Below the pieces are notes generated by a model. That model did no database searches. It was not told the origin of the DNA and was given only the letters and a program-made list of their open reading frames with translations. From Azotimanducus sp965220185 (lineage in GTDB: Bacteria; Pseudomonadota; Gammaproteobacteria; Pseudomonadales; Azotimanducaceae), in NCBI GenBank assembly GCA_965220185.1, contig OZ244807.1:2914001-2978000 (forward strand): 64,000 nucleotides of DNA, read 5' to 3'. Within the stretch, counting starts at the first letter, position 1. Each line of letters opens with the position of its first letter. Made by a program: the position numbers and the translations under genes. Positions 1-8,634 of this stretch are shown here, in pieces.

Positions 1-787
1 CGAGACCGTCCGGCGTGCCTTGAGCGCGCCGCTTGAAGGCAAGCGGCTGACTGACTGGACGGTTCGCGATGCGCGACTTCGCTGGCCTGTCGTCCTGCCA
101 GATGCCTTGCGCAGCAGCAAGCTCTCATCGCTTGATCGAACAGCCAAATACCTGGTGTTTCGTTTCGATGGCTCGGCGTTTCTCATCGCGCATCTCGGCA
201 TGTCGGGCAGCTTTCGACTGCTCGAACATCCGCCGCCAAGCGCAAGGCACGACCATTTCGACCTGATCTTTGAAGATTTGACGCTGCGCTACAACGACCC
301 GCGACGCTTCGGCAGCTTGCACTACCACAGGGGATGCCTCAAATCCCACTTTCTACTTGAGCGGCTCGGCATCGATGCAATTGAAGACGCGCTCGATGGT
401 GATTATCTTTACGCGCGTTCCCGCGGGCGCAAGGTGACTGTCAAGGACTTCTTGATGAACGGGCAGGTGCTCGCGGGTGTCGGCAATATCTATGCGAGTG
501 AAGCCCTGTTCGCAGCGGGGATTCGCCCGACAACCAAAGCGGGCAGAGTCTCCAAGGCTCGCTACGCCGTTCTTGCTGACGCGGTCAAACGCACACTCAA
601 GGACGCCGTCGAGCAGGGCGGCACCACCTTAAGGGACTTCTCTTCAAGCGACGGCAAGCCGGGGTATTTCGCGCAGCGCCTGCAGGTCTATGGACGGGAA
701 GGCGAGCCTTGCGTGCGATGCGGCACAGGGATTCGCCGCCTTGCGCGGGGGCGGTCAACGTTCTATTGTTGTCAATGTCAGACTTGA
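1..787 (+). CDS. mutM: Formamidopyrimidine-DNA glycosylase (5' truncated by window edge)
   Basis: Base-excision repair glycosylase/AP lyase that removes oxidised purines such as 8-oxoguanine. The frame is open from base 2 and reads ETVRR at once, which is the conserved stretch a few residues after the catalytic N-terminal Pro-Glu, so only about seven codons lie outside the window. Visible family features are the GVGNIYASE motif of the helix-two-turn-helix region and a C-terminal zinc finger with CVRC and a closing Cys pair (YCCQC). The stop TGA at 785-787 overlaps the ATG of the next small ORF by one base. Identification is firm; the start is not visible. Confidence 0.95.
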   Translation, partial: ETVRRALSAPLEGKRLTDWTVRDARLRWPVVLPDALRSSKLSSLDRTAKYLVFRFDGSAFLIAHLGMSGSFRLLEHPPPSARHDHFDLIFEDLTLRYNDPRRFGSLHYHRGCLKSHFLLERLGIDAIEDALDGDYLYARSRGRKVTVKDFLMNGQVLAGVGNIYASEALFAAGIRPTTKAGRVSKARYAVLADAVKRTLKDAVEQGGTTLRDFSSSDGKPGYFAQRLQVYGREGEPCVRCGTGIRRLARGRSTFYCCQCQT

Positions 788-1005
788 TGTCCAATCGCAA
801 ATTGCCTCACCCAACAATGAAAATCAGGTTCGAAGCACAGACCGAGCGTGCAAGCCTGGTTCGCCGGGACGATGAGCGCGCTCACGCCCTCGACCAACTC
901 CAGAGGCTAGTGGACGAAAGTCTGGCAAGCGGTTCGGCCGAAGCGTTTGATCTTGATGAGTTTCTTGCACGAAAACAGCGGACTTGCGGCAGCGATCAGG
1001 AATAG
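787..1005 (+). CDS. Orphan ParD-like antitoxin fragment
   Basis: A 72-residue ORF whose ATG overlaps the mutM stop. Its second half (LVDESLASGSAEAFDLDEFLARK) resembles the C-terminal toxin-binding tail of ParD-type antitoxins, where a GPAEPFD-FDEF pattern followed by a basic end is typical. The N-terminal ribbon-helix-helix expected for ParD is not evident, and no ParE/RelE toxin follows; the next gene, moeB, is convergent. I read it as the surviving 3' part of an antitoxin gene captured behind mutM. Expression by coupling to mutM is possible. It could instead be an unrelated small protein. Confidence 0.45.
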   Translation: MSNRKLPHPTMKIRFEAQTERASLVRRDDERAHALDQLQRLVDESLASGSAEAFDLDEFLARKQRTCGSDQE

Positions 1006-1016
1006 CGGGAGTCCAC

Positions 1017-1766
1017 TTAGCTTGAACCACCACACACCACACAGTCCGCTCGTCGCTTGAGCGAGAAGCGGCGGAATTCTCCGCGCAGTCCGTCCACATG
1101 CAGCACAGTGCCTATGAGCGCATCGCCTGCGCCGGTGATGACTTTCATGGCTTCGAGCGCCATCAGACTGCCGATCATGCCGACAAGCGGCGCGGCGACG
1201 CCGTTTTCTGCGCAGTTGAGCGCTTCATCGTCGGCCTCCGGATACAGGCATGAATAGCAGGGGGATGCGCCGTCGCGCGCGTCGAAAACGCTCAATTGCG
1301 CTTCAAAGCGAATCGCCGCGCCTGAGACAAGCGGCGTTCGCGCTTGCACGCACGCACGGTTGACGGCAAAGCGCGTCGCGAAATTGTCTGTGCCGTCAAC
1401 CACCAAATCCACTTGCGAGAGCAGTTCCGGCAACGCCTTGTCATCAAGCGAGACCGGATGCGCCACGACGCGCGTTGGGCTGCCGAGCGCGCCGAGCTTA
1501 AGCGCCCCAGCATTCACTTTGGATGCACCGAGGTCAGCGTCGCCAAAGAGAATTTGCCGCTGCAGGTTCGAGACTTCCACTTCATCCCGGTCCGCCAGAT
1601 GCAGCTCGCCAACACCAGCGGCAGCGAGATAGAGCGCAGCCGGACATCCCAAGCCGCCGAGCCCGGCGATCAGCACGCGCGAAGCAAGCAGCTTTTCCTG
1701 CCCTGCGACGTCCACCTCCGGCAACATGATGTGCCGCGAGAAGCGAAGCAGCGCATCGTCTTTCAC
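1017..1766 (-). CDS. moeB: MoeB/ThiF/HesA-type sulfur-carrier adenylyltransferase
   Basis: E1-like enzyme that adenylates the C-terminal glycine of a MoaD- or ThiS-like sulfur carrier. In 249 residues it shows the nucleotide loop GLGGLG (35-40), the DNFATR stretch (127-132), a Cys185 in NCAENGV, and the two zinc Cys pairs CYSC (170-173) and CVVC (242-245). No rhodanese domain is attached, so it is the short MoeB form. Its ATG overlaps the prmC stop by four bases, so it is translationally coupled at the end of the hemA-prfA-prmC-moeB operon. MoeB and ThiF cannot be told apart without the carrier gene. Confidence 0.9.
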   Translation of the reverse strand: MKDDALLRFSRHIMLPEVDVAGQEKLLASRVLIAGLGGLGCPAALYLAAAGVGELHLADRDEVEVSNLQRQILFGDADLGASKVNAGALKLGALGSPTRVVAHPVSLDDKALPELLSQVDLVVDGTDNFATRFAVNRACVQARTPLVSGAAIRFEAQLSVFDARDGASPCYSCLYPEADDEALNCAENGVAAPLVGMIGSLMALEAMKVITGAGDALIGTVLHVDGLRGEFRRFSLKRRADCVVCGGSS

Positions 1767-2524
1767 GCGCGCCTGCCCCAGCTCACCCGTTCATGGCCGG
1801 CAAGGTCACGCAGCGTCGTGATGCCCGTATATCCACCCTTGTCCAGCATCTCCCGCACTTCTGCGCCTTGGTCAAAGCCGTGTTCAAGCGCAAGCATGCC
1901 GCCCGAGTTGAGCCTTGGCAAGGCGTTCCCAGCGATTTTTCGTAACGCTTCAAGGCCGCGGATGCCACCATCGAGCGCGCGCCTCGGCTCGAAGGTGAGC
2001 GGCGCTTGCGCTAGGCACGCATCGTCACTTGCCACATAAGGCGGATTCGAGAGGATGGCATCGAACCCGCCGTCAATGCCTGCCAACCAGTGGGCGCACA
2101 AGAATACCGGTGCCTGTCCGAGTCGTCGTGCGTTTTCTCTGGCGCATCGGAGCGCCTTCTCACACACATCGGTCGCGGTGATGTCAACATCCGGCCTCGC
2201 CTTGGCGAGCGCAAGCGCAATCGCGCCGCAACCTGTGCCGAGCTCAAGCACCTTTGCGCCATGAGCAATCTCATCGCGCGCCAATTCGACAAGCAGCTCA
2301 GTTTCCGGTCGCGGCACGAGCACGCTCGCATTCACCTTCAGTGACACGTCATGAAACGCCGTCTGTTCGAGCAGGTAGGCGAGCGGCTCGCCCTGCTCCA
2401 GGCGTCGTATCAATGCCTCGATACAAGCGCTCGACGCTGCGTCAGGTTCGACTTCAGGGTTCGCAAACGCCCACGCAATCGATTGCCCCATGCAGTGGGC
2501 TTTGATTCGCAGACGCTCATTCAT
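1763..2524 (-). CDS. prmC: Release factor glutamine methyltransferase PrmC/HemK
   Basis: N5-glutamine methyltransferase that modifies the GGQ glutamine of release factors. I start it at ATG 2524, which overlaps the prfA end by eight bases; this gives 253 residues and drops an N-terminal stretch that merely reads through prfA. The N-terminal release-factor-binding domain is followed by VPRPETE (70-76), the SAM motif LELGTGCG (94-100) and the catalytic NPPY (160-163). Its substrate, prfA, is directly upstream in the same operon, the usual gammaproteobacterial order. Confidence 0.96.
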   Translation of the reverse strand: MNERLRIKAHCMGQSIAWAFANPEVEPDAASSACIEALIRRLEQGEPLAYLLEQTAFHDVSLKVNASVLVPRPETELLVELARDEIAHGAKVLELGTGCGAIALALAKARPDVDITATDVCEKALRCARENARRLGQAPVFLCAHWLAGIDGGFDAILSNPPYVASDDACLAQAPLTFEPRRALDGGIRGLEALRKIAGNALPRLNSGGMLALEHGFDQGAEVREMLDKGGYTGITTLRDLAGHERVSWGRRA

Positions 2525-3608
2525 CGCCGATCGCGAGCAGCAGCTTCGCCTGGTGATCAGCGCGCAAGGGTTCAATCAAGAGCTCTAATCGGCCTTCAAG
2601 CACCTCTTCGAGCCGATACAGGGTCAGCCCGATGCGGTGGTCGGTGACGCGGTTCTGCGGAAAATTGTAGGTGCGGATGCGCTCTGATCGATCCCCGCTG
2701 CCAACGAACGCGCGCCGCGCCTCATCCTGTTCTTTCTGCGACTTCTGTCGTTCGGCGTCGAGCAGACGCGCGCGCAGCAGCGCCAGCGCGCGCTGCCGGT
2801 TCTGCAGCTGCGATCGTTCGTCCTGGCACTCAACGACGGTGCCGGTCGGCAAATGCGTAATGCGCACTGCCGTGTCTTTCTTGTTGACGTGCTGGCCGCC
2901 AGCGCCCGATGCGCGGTAGGTGTCGAAGCGCAAATCCGACGGGTCGATATCGACATCTTCGATCTCTTCGACTTCAGGCAGCACAGCGATGGTGCAGGCC
3001 GAAGTGTGAATCCTGCCCTGCGCCTCGGTTTCCGGGATACGCTGCACGCGATGCGTCCCAGACTCGAACTTGAGCGCGCTGTACACCGACTTGCCGGCGA
3101 CGCGAACAATGACTTCCTTGAAGCCGCCATAAGCACCGCCGCGCTCATTGACAATCTGCGTGTCCCAACCGCGCTGCTCGGCGAAGCGAAAATACATCCG
3201 GTACAGGTCGCCGGCAAAGAGCGCGGCTTCCTCGCCGCCGGTGCCTGCTCGCACTTCGAGAAAGACATTCGCCTGCTCGTTCGGGTCCTGCGGAAGCAAC
3301 AACGTGCGAAGGGCATCAAAGCAGGTTTCGAGCTGCCCTTGCAGCGATTCGACTTCTTCCTGCGCGAGCGCGCGCATTTCGGCGTCATCGTCGCTTGCGA
3401 GCTCTTTGGCATCGCGGAGCGCGGTCTCAAGCGCCAAGTATTCATCGAACTTCTGCACGACTGGCTCGATTTCGCCGAACTCGCGCTCGATCTTGATCCA
3501 AGATTCGCGGTCTTCGACGATTTTCGGGTCCGCGCGCGCCGTTTGCAGCGCGTCGTAGCGCTCGCGCACAGCCGCAAGGCGTTGTTCAAGGGACTTTGAA
3601 AGCGCCAT
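2517..3608 (-). CDS. prfA: Peptide chain release factor 1
   Basis: Class I release factor recognising UAA and UAG. Full length at 363 residues. It carries the peptidyl-tRNA hydrolysis motif GGQ (237-239) inside SGAGGQHVNK and the codon-reading P-x-T motif, here PET (192-194), in the context HRVQRI. It lies four bases downstream of hemA and overlaps prmC, so hemA, prfA, prmC and moeB are probably one transcript. Confidence 0.98.
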   Translation of the reverse strand: MALSKSLEQRLAAVRERYDALQTARADPKIVEDRESWIKIEREFGEIEPVVQKFDEYLALETALRDAKELASDDDAEMRALAQEEVESLQGQLETCFDALRTLLLPQDPNEQANVFLEVRAGTGGEEAALFAGDLYRMYFRFAEQRGWDTQIVNERGGAYGGFKEVIVRVAGKSVYSALKFESGTHRVQRIPETEAQGRIHTSACTIAVLPEVEEIEDVDIDPSDLRFDTYRASGAGGQHVNKKDTAVRITHLPTGTVVECQDERSQLQNRQRALALLRARLLDAERQKSQKEQDEARRAFVGSGDRSERIRTYNFPQNRVTDHRIGLTLYRLEEVLEGRLELLIEPLRADHQAKLLLAIGDE

Positions 3609-3612
3609 AACG

Positions 3613-4854
3613 CTATTGCCTCGTGCGGTCGGCTTTTTCGAGCAGCGACAAGTCGCCTGTTCGCAAGGTCTCGGTCGGCAAGTGCATGAGCCTTGAGGAC
3701 AGGCGCGCGCTCAAACGCTTGAGCGCTTCGTCAGCTTCGGTGCCGTTTGCAAGCGATGCCAAGGCCGCGTCGAGCTCGGCATCGCGAATCGCCTCCATTC
3801 GCTGCCGATAGCGGCGAACGACGTCTGCCCGCCCCTGCGCGACAAGCCTGCTTTGAAATAGATCAGCGCTTGATGCGAGCAAACCCTCGGCTTCCTGCGC
3901 CGCTTCACGCCGGTTCTGCACGCCTTCTTCAATGATGTCGGTCAGATCGTCTATTGCGTAGAGGAACACGTCGCTGAGCTCATTCGCTTCGGATTCAACG
4001 TCGCGCGGCACCGCCATGTCGATGACGAGCATGGGCCGGCGGCGGCGCGCCTTGGTGGCGGACTCAAGCATGTTGCGGGTGAAGATAGGCGTGCGCGATG
4101 CAGTGGAACTGACCACCATGTCAAACTCGCGCAGATGTGAAGTCAAATCATCAAGGCCAAGCACCGATTCTTCTTCGCCTTGCACAAGCGCCTGAGCCTT
4201 CTTGATAGTGCGATTGGCGATGGTCAATCCGGCCACGCCACAGGCGCGGATGGCGCGCGCAAAAGACTCGATGATCGGCCCTGCGCCCACAAGAAGGACG
4301 CGAATCGCAGCGAGATCTGAAAAGATGTTGGCAGCGATGTCGAGGCATACGGAGGCATAGGATACTCGGCTCTGCCCGATTTGCGTCTCACTGCGCACGC
4401 GCTTCGCGCCTTGCATGGCCACCTCGCCCATGAGTTCGAGCTTGGCGCCGAGCGTGCCAGCTGCGCGCGCATTGGCCCAAGCCGTCTTCACTTGACCCAT
4501 GATCTGGGTCTCGCCGAGCACTTGCGAATCAAGCCCAGAAGCGACTCGCACGAGGTGCATGACCGCATCTTCGTCGAGCAGCGTGTAATCCACGCCTTCC
4601 GGCAATTCAGTGTTGCGATAGACTTGCAGCCACTCGCGCAGCGCGCGCACCACATCCGGCAACTGCCCATCGCCAAGCGCGACGTAGAATTCTGATCGGT
4701 TGCAAGTGGAAAGGATGGCGGTCTCGGTGATCTGCTCAAGCGTCCCGCGCAGACTGCGCAGCGCAGCCGGCAGGGTGTGGTGCGGGAAGGCGAGCCGCTC
4801 GCGGAGCGCAATGGGCGCGCTGCGATGGTTGATGCCATACGCGAGAACGGTCAC
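3613..4854 (-). CDS. hemA: Glutamyl-tRNA reductase
   Basis: First enzyme of C5 tetrapyrrole synthesis; reduces glutamyl-tRNA to glutamate-1-semialdehyde with NADPH. 413 residues, normal length. The catalytic cysteine is Cys51 in LSTCNRSEFY, the start reads MTVLAYGINHRSAPI as in most homologues, and the Rossmann loop VLLVGAGP lies mid-protein. It is first in the operon with prfA, prmC and moeB and is divergent from lolB, with only 54 bases between the two starts, so the promoters must overlap or sit inside the genes. Confidence 0.97.
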   Translation of the reverse strand: MTVLAYGINHRSAPIALRERLAFPHHTLPAALRSLRGTLEQITETAILSTCNRSEFYVALGDGQLPDVVRALREWLQVYRNTELPEGVDYTLLDEDAVMHLVRVASGLDSQVLGETQIMGQVKTAWANARAAGTLGAKLELMGEVAMQGAKRVRSETQIGQSRVSYASVCLDIAANIFSDLAAIRVLLVGAGPIIESFARAIRACGVAGLTIANRTIKKAQALVQGEEESVLGLDDLTSHLREFDMVVSSTASRTPIFTRNMLESATKARRRRPMLVIDMAVPRDVESEANELSDVFLYAIDDLTDIIEEGVQNRREAAQEAEGLLASSADLFQSRLVAQGRADVVRRYRQRMEAIRDAELDAALASLANGTEADEALKRLSARLSSRLMHLPTETLRTGDLSLLEKADRTRQ

Positions 4855-4908
4855 AAGGAAATTCGGTCAAAACGCTGCATAATACCAGTGACCTCAACGG
4901 ATTCCCCC

Positions 4909-5439
4909 ATGCGCGCGCTGCCTCGCATACTGCTGGCCTGCCTGCTTGTTGGCGGTTGCGAGACGCTGCCGCCCATGCCGGATATGGCTGGGGACATGGT
5001 GCTTTCTGGCAAGATCAAGATCACGCAAGGCGGGAAGACTTCCACGTCGAATTTTCGTTGGACGCAGACGTCAAGTGGCTTTGATGCGTACTTCTGGGGC
5101 GTGATGGGCGCGGGCACGACAAGACTTTATGGGAATTCGGAAACCTTGTCGATTGAGAGCCGGGACTTGCGTGCTTCTGGGCCCGCCGAAGAGATTTTGC
5201 AGGAACAGTTGGGATGGTCGCTGCCGGTTGAACTGCTGCTCGCGTGGGTACGGGGCGTGCCCGAGGCGGGCATGCCCGTGGATAAGCTACAGCGGAATGC
5301 CGATGGCGCGGTTGAATCGTTCGAGCAGCGGGGCTGGCGATTGCGGTTGCAAGGGTTTGATGGTGCGGAAGGTTATCGGCGCTTGAGCGCTGTGAGTGAA
5401 GATGTCGCGGTGTTGATTGTTGTGGGAGAGCGCAGGTGA
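4909..5439 (+). CDS. lolB: Outer-membrane lipoprotein receptor LolB
   Basis: Accepts lipoproteins from LolA and inserts them into the outer membrane. I start at ATG 4909, which gives a short lipoprotein signal (MRALPRILLACLLVGG) with the lipobox Cys at residue 17; upstream in-frame codons overlap hemA and encode hydrophilic sequence. The mature part of about 160 residues shows the LolB pattern FRWTQ near residue 50 and a GxxRLYG strand. Divergent position next to hemA is the typical gammaproteobacterial context. The usual next genes (ispE, prs) are absent; an accessory island begins here instead. Confidence 0.9.
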   Translation: MRALPRILLACLLVGGCETLPPMPDMAGDMVLSGKIKITQGGKTSTSNFRWTQTSSGFDAYFWGVMGAGTTRLYGNSETLSIESRDLRASGPAEEILQEQLGWSLPVELLLAWVRGVPEAGMPVDKLQRNADGAVESFEQRGWRLRLQGFDGAEGYRRLSAVSEDVAVLIVVGERR

Positions 5440-5452
5440 GTATTTCGGGCGC

Positions 5453-6637
5453 TCACGGGCGCGCAGGCAATGGATGAAGCGCAATGGGGAAGCGCTCAAG
5501 ATTTACCAAGACTGCCTCCTCGGCATGGGGAAAGGCTTCAAAGAAGGCGTCACATGAGCGCATGTGGCGCTCAGTGGGTTCGCCGAGCGTCACCTGAATA
5601 GGTACCGGACCACGCTGCCCTTGAACCACAAAATCCACCTCGCCCGTCTCTCGCCAATAATAGACATCCCGGCAACGTTTCTTGAGTTCGATGAAAGTGG
5701 CGCATTCGAGGGCTTTGCCAAGGTCGTCACCCGTGGGACTCACAGCGACGCTACGCAAGCCCGGATCAACTGGATAATACTTGCGGTTGCGCGCGCTTCG
5801 CTTGCGCTCAGAATAGCTAAACCACGGACATGCGAACAAGAGATACGCTTGCTCGCAGGCTTCGAGATAGCTGGCAACGGTTTCAACAGACACCCCGCTT
5901 GCAGCGGCAATACGGCGCAAACTGAGTTCTGATCCCGCCGATTCAAATCCCATCTGCGCGACGTGTCTTAAGGCGAGCGATGAGCGAGCCTGCGCTCGCT
6001 CACGAACATCTCTTTGCAGGATGTCGAGAAAATACTGCCGCAGCAGCGCTTCCCCGTCTTTACTCGTAGCAGGCTCTGGAAAACCACCTCGCTTGAGGTA
6101 TTCCAAGGTGGTGGCTTGCGGCCGCAGCAGCCGATATTCCGCGAGATCAAACGGAAATAGCTCGATAGTGATGTGCCTTCCGGTGAGAAGTGTCGAGAGT
6201 TCTCCGGAGAGAAGATGCGCATTGGAGCCGCTGACGATGAAAGACGAATTTTCTGGTCGTTCCAGCTTGGCACAAAGCCAGCGCTCCCAGCCTCGCACCC
6301 ACTGAATTTCGTCAAAGAAGAAGGTGAGTTGGCTCGACCTTGGACGTGACGCCTTGAAGAGCGCAGTGAGCCGCTCAAGCGTCTCGAAGCCAAGGCTGCT
6401 CGCGAGCCTCGGATCTTCGAAGTTGACGAACAGGCAGTCTTTCCTGTCGAGCGCATAGCGGCCCATCAATTGCGAGAGCAGCGTTGATTTGCCGCAGCGA
6501 CGCACGCCTTGGATGATGAGCGCGGTGCGATTGGAAAGCGTGCTGGGGAGCTTGACGTTTCGCGGCACGGACTTTGGCGGCGGCCGGTCGAAAAAGCTCC
6601 AGCTCGCCGCGATGTCAAGAAGCGCCTGATCGTCCAT
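5453..6637 (-). CDS. AAA ATPase with DUF4143 nuclease-like C-terminus (copy 1 of 3)
   Basis: A 394-residue P-loop ATPase of the AAA_14/DUF4143 type. Walker A is GVRRCGKST (44-52) and Walker B is FFFDE (106-110) followed by IQ. A helix-turn-helix-like segment sits at 236-262 (RRIAAASGVSVETV). The C-terminal domain has the PD-(D/E)xK-like pattern GEVDFVV (332-338) and PIQVT (346-350), where the usual Lys is replaced by Thr, so nuclease activity is doubtful. The family is widespread in accessory DNA and its role is unknown. A palindromic site and MITE-A lie directly upstream of the start. Confidence 0.85.
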   Translation of the reverse strand: MDDQALLDIAASWSFFDRPPPKSVPRNVKLPSTLSNRTALIIQGVRRCGKSTLLSQLMGRYALDRKDCLFVNFEDPRLASSLGFETLERLTALFKASRPRSSQLTFFFDEIQWVRGWERWLCAKLERPENSSFIVSGSNAHLLSGELSTLLTGRHITIELFPFDLAEYRLLRPQATTLEYLKRGGFPEPATSKDGEALLRQYFLDILQRDVRERAQARSSLALRHVAQMGFESAGSELSLRRIAAASGVSVETVASYLEACEQAYLLFACPWFSYSERKRSARNRKYYPVDPGLRSVAVSPTGDDLGKALECATFIELKKRCRDVYYWRETGEVDFVVQGQRGPVPIQVTLGEPTERHMRSCDAFFEAFPHAEEAVLVNLERFPIALHPLPARP

Positions 6638-6680
6638 CTGCTACTTGAACTCTGTCGAGCACACTCTGCAAAAATATATT

Positions 6681-6698
6681 TGTCGAGTATATTCGACA
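6681..6698. promoter_or_regulatory. Candidate operator palindrome upstream of DUF4143 ATPase
   Basis: A perfect inverted repeat, TGTCGA-(6 bases)-TCGACA, lies 43 bases before the ATPase start in an AT-rich stretch. A third half-site, TTTGTCGAG, recurs at 6707-6715 just before MITE-A. The spacing fits a dimeric repressor site at the promoter, possibly autoregulatory. This is inferred from symmetry only; no regulator is identified. Confidence 0.45.
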
Positions 6699-6715
6699 GT
6701 TCTAGTTTTGTCGAG

Positions 6716-6897
6716 CTAGGAGCCTGCGCCGTAGGAAGTTGTGCAAGCGAAAATTCGATTCCGCCGTCCCTTTGAGCGGTCGATTGAGGACAATGTCGGG
6801 CTATATTTGACGAAATCGAATCGAACAAGGTCAAATGTTCAAAGGGGCGAGTGGAAGCGGATTTGCAGCCGCGAATTCCTACGGCGCAGGCTCCTAG
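6716..6897. mobile_element. MITE-A copy 1 (182 bp, CTAG-flanked)
   Basis: Non-coding element with 22-bp perfect terminal inverted repeats that begin and end in CTAG (CTAGGAGCCTGCGCCGTAGG and two more bases). A second copy of the same length lies at 12843-13024 with about a dozen substitutions. The internal sequence has no ORF. It shares its right-hand CTAG with MITE-B, so one element inserted at the end of the other. The mobilising transposase is not in the window. Confidence 0.85.
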
Positions 6898-7162
6898 TGT
6901 CCTGTGTCATAAATAAGTGTGGTTCAGAGTGAGCACAATCGTTGATGGCAAGGCGCAGTCCGCAGGGAATATCGGGCATATTGCCAAGGGCTGCAACGCA
7001 GCCATCGGCGATTGTGCTCGCTCCCGAGGGGCGCGCAGGAGAAGGGCTGTGGCCGCGTTACGTCCCTTGGCAATACGGCCAGGTATTCCCTGCGGGACGT
7101 GCCTCGCCACAGCCCTTCTCCTGCGCGCTGAATCCACACTTATTTATGACACAGGACACTAG
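6894..7162. mobile_element. MITE-B copy 1 (269 bp, CTAG-flanked, internally folded)
   Basis: Non-coding element with 29-bp perfect terminal repeats (CTAGTGTCCTGTGTCATAAA and nine more). Inside are further inverted repeats: a GAGCACAATCG arm pairing with CGATTGTGCTC, a GCGCGCAGGAGAAGGGCTGTGG arm pairing with its complement near 7110-7131, and a GGGAATA...TTGCCAAGGG arm pairing across the element. A copy at 35721-35989 differs at only two positions, so movement is recent. It ends eight bases before the stop of the next DUF4143 gene. Confidence 0.88.
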
Positions 7163-7169
7163 GGCGTGC

Positions 7170-8378
7170 TCAGGGGCTGGCTCTATCGCGCTGGTGGTTT
7201 GTTCGCGCTTGCAGAAGTTCGATCATCTCCGGCAGACTGATCGCTTCCACGTTCTGCGAGACGGGGTATCTGTCCTCACCTGCGTGAACCACAAAAGCCC
7301 TGTGCGGCTGCACATCCTCGCAAGCCTGGTAGAACCCCTTTGTTGGTTTTGCGGACAGAGACCGCTTCACTTCAATGGCCCATATTCGAGACAGGCCGTT
7401 CATTTCTAGCACCAGGTCGATCTCAGCCCCTGCCGAGGTTCGATAAAAGCTGGCGAATGTGCCGTATTCAATGACCGACAGGAGGTTTTCGATCACGAAG
7501 CCTTCCCAGCTCGCGCCGACCACCGGATGCCCTGAAAGCTGGTTGTGGCCTTGAATGTCGAGCAACGCATGGAGCAGACCACTGTCTCTCACATAGATTT
7601 TTGGGGACTTGACAAGGCGTTTCTTGACATTGGCATGAAATGGGCGCAGCCGACGCACAAGAAGCAGATCCACCAATAGATCAATGTACTTGGTGATGGT
7701 CGGCGCCGACACCGACAAGCTAGATGCAAGCTTGGCGCCATTGAGAAGCGTTCCTTGACCATGCGCAAGCATTTTCCACAGTTTTTCCAAGGTCTCAGCC
7801 GAGATGCGCGGCCCAAACTGCGCGACATCACGTTCTAGATAAGTGCGGATGAAGTTCTTTCTCAAGGCAAAACTGTCGGAATCTGACCGCGCCAAGAAGC
7901 TCCCGGGAAAGCCGCCTTTGATCCAGAGCTGGTTCATCGCATCATGACTGCTGGCGGTGCTCACTTCCGTGACATCAAAGGGATGCAAATCAATGTATTC
8001 GATCCGCCCCGCAAGCGATTCGCCGGACTGTCTCAATAGGTCGATTGACGCGGATCCCAAGATCAGGAATCGTCCAATTCCCTTCCCGTCACGCCGCCCC
8101 TTGTCGATAATGCCCCGCAGGCTTCGGAAAATCTCCGGCGTGCGGTGGATTTCATCAAGCACGACGAGCCCGTCCTCGTATTGGTTGAGGAAGAGAGCAG
8201 GGTCTGTCAGCTTGTTTCGGTCATTGCTGTCTTGCAGATCCAAGTACAAGGCATTGCGCTCTGCGGCGAGTTCAACCGCAAGCGTCGTCTTGCCGACCTG
8301 GCGCGGCCCGATCAAGGCGACCGCCGCCTGCCGGTTCAACGCCTCTGCGACGTGTTGCTTGACTCTTCGGGGAATCAT
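7170..8378 (-). CDS. AAA ATPase with DUF4143 domain (copy 2 of 3)
   Basis: 402 residues. Walker A GPRQVGKTT (24-32), Walker B LVVLDE (71-76) followed by IHRTPE, a winged-helix segment near 205-235, and a C-terminal PD-(D/E)xK-like pattern with GAEIDLVLE and AIEVKRS, so here the Asp...Glu-x-Lys set is intact. This is the most typical family member of the three in this region. Many genomes carry several; proposed links to toxin-antitoxin-like or nucleic-acid processing roles are unproven. The 3' end abuts MITE-B, but the reading frame ends before it. Confidence 0.88.
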   Translation of the reverse strand: MIPRRVKQHVAEALNRQAAVALIGPRQVGKTTLAVELAAERNALYLDLQDSNDRNKLTDPALFLNQYEDGLVVLDEIHRTPEIFRSLRGIIDKGRRDGKGIGRFLILGSASIDLLRQSGESLAGRIEYIDLHPFDVTEVSTASSHDAMNQLWIKGGFPGSFLARSDSDSFALRKNFIRTYLERDVAQFGPRISAETLEKLWKMLAHGQGTLLNGAKLASSLSVSAPTITKYIDLLVDLLLVRRLRPFHANVKKRLVKSPKIYVRDSGLLHALLDIQGHNQLSGHPVVGASWEGFVIENLLSVIEYGTFASFYRTSAGAEIDLVLEMNGLSRIWAIEVKRSLSAKPTKGFYQACEDVQPHRAFVVHAGEDRYPVSQNVEAISLPEMIELLQARTNHQRDRASP

Positions 8379-8475
8379 CCTCGCATTTTGTAATATGTAG
8401 TTTTGATTTGCAAGGAAAAATTGGCCGGATTCATCATGGTTCGGAAGCTGTTTCCGCGAGCGCTCCGTAGATTAG

Positions 8476-8622
8476 GTGCCTCGTGCCGTGACGCGTTACA
8501 CTCTGCATCCAAAGGGCAACCATGCTAGCTACTGGAGTGTTCGCGTTAGTACCAATTGGAGAATCGTCTTTCGCTTCGTTGAAGGCGAAGCGGTTGATGT
8601 CAATCTCATCGACTATCACTAG
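8476..8622 (+). pseudogene. higB: HigB-like toxin, C-terminal remnant
   Basis: Reading the frame that ends at TAG 8620-8622 gives LHPKGNHASYWSVRVSTNWR and then IVFRFVEGEAVDVNLIDYH, which is the C-terminal half of the RelE-fold toxin HigB (host inhibition of growth B), including the WR-x-x-FRF strand. An in-frame TAG at 8473 and the absence of the N-terminal half upstream show that the toxin is truncated; a GTG at 8476 could give a short peptide at most. The complete higA antitoxin follows 12 bases later, so this was a higBA operon whose toxin decayed. Confidence 0.75.
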
Positions 8623-8634
8623 GAGATACTTACT

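Noticed and set aside
6907..7162. Short frames on both strands inside MITE-B
   Set aside because: They arise from the inverted-repeat structure and recur in copy 2; no coding signal.
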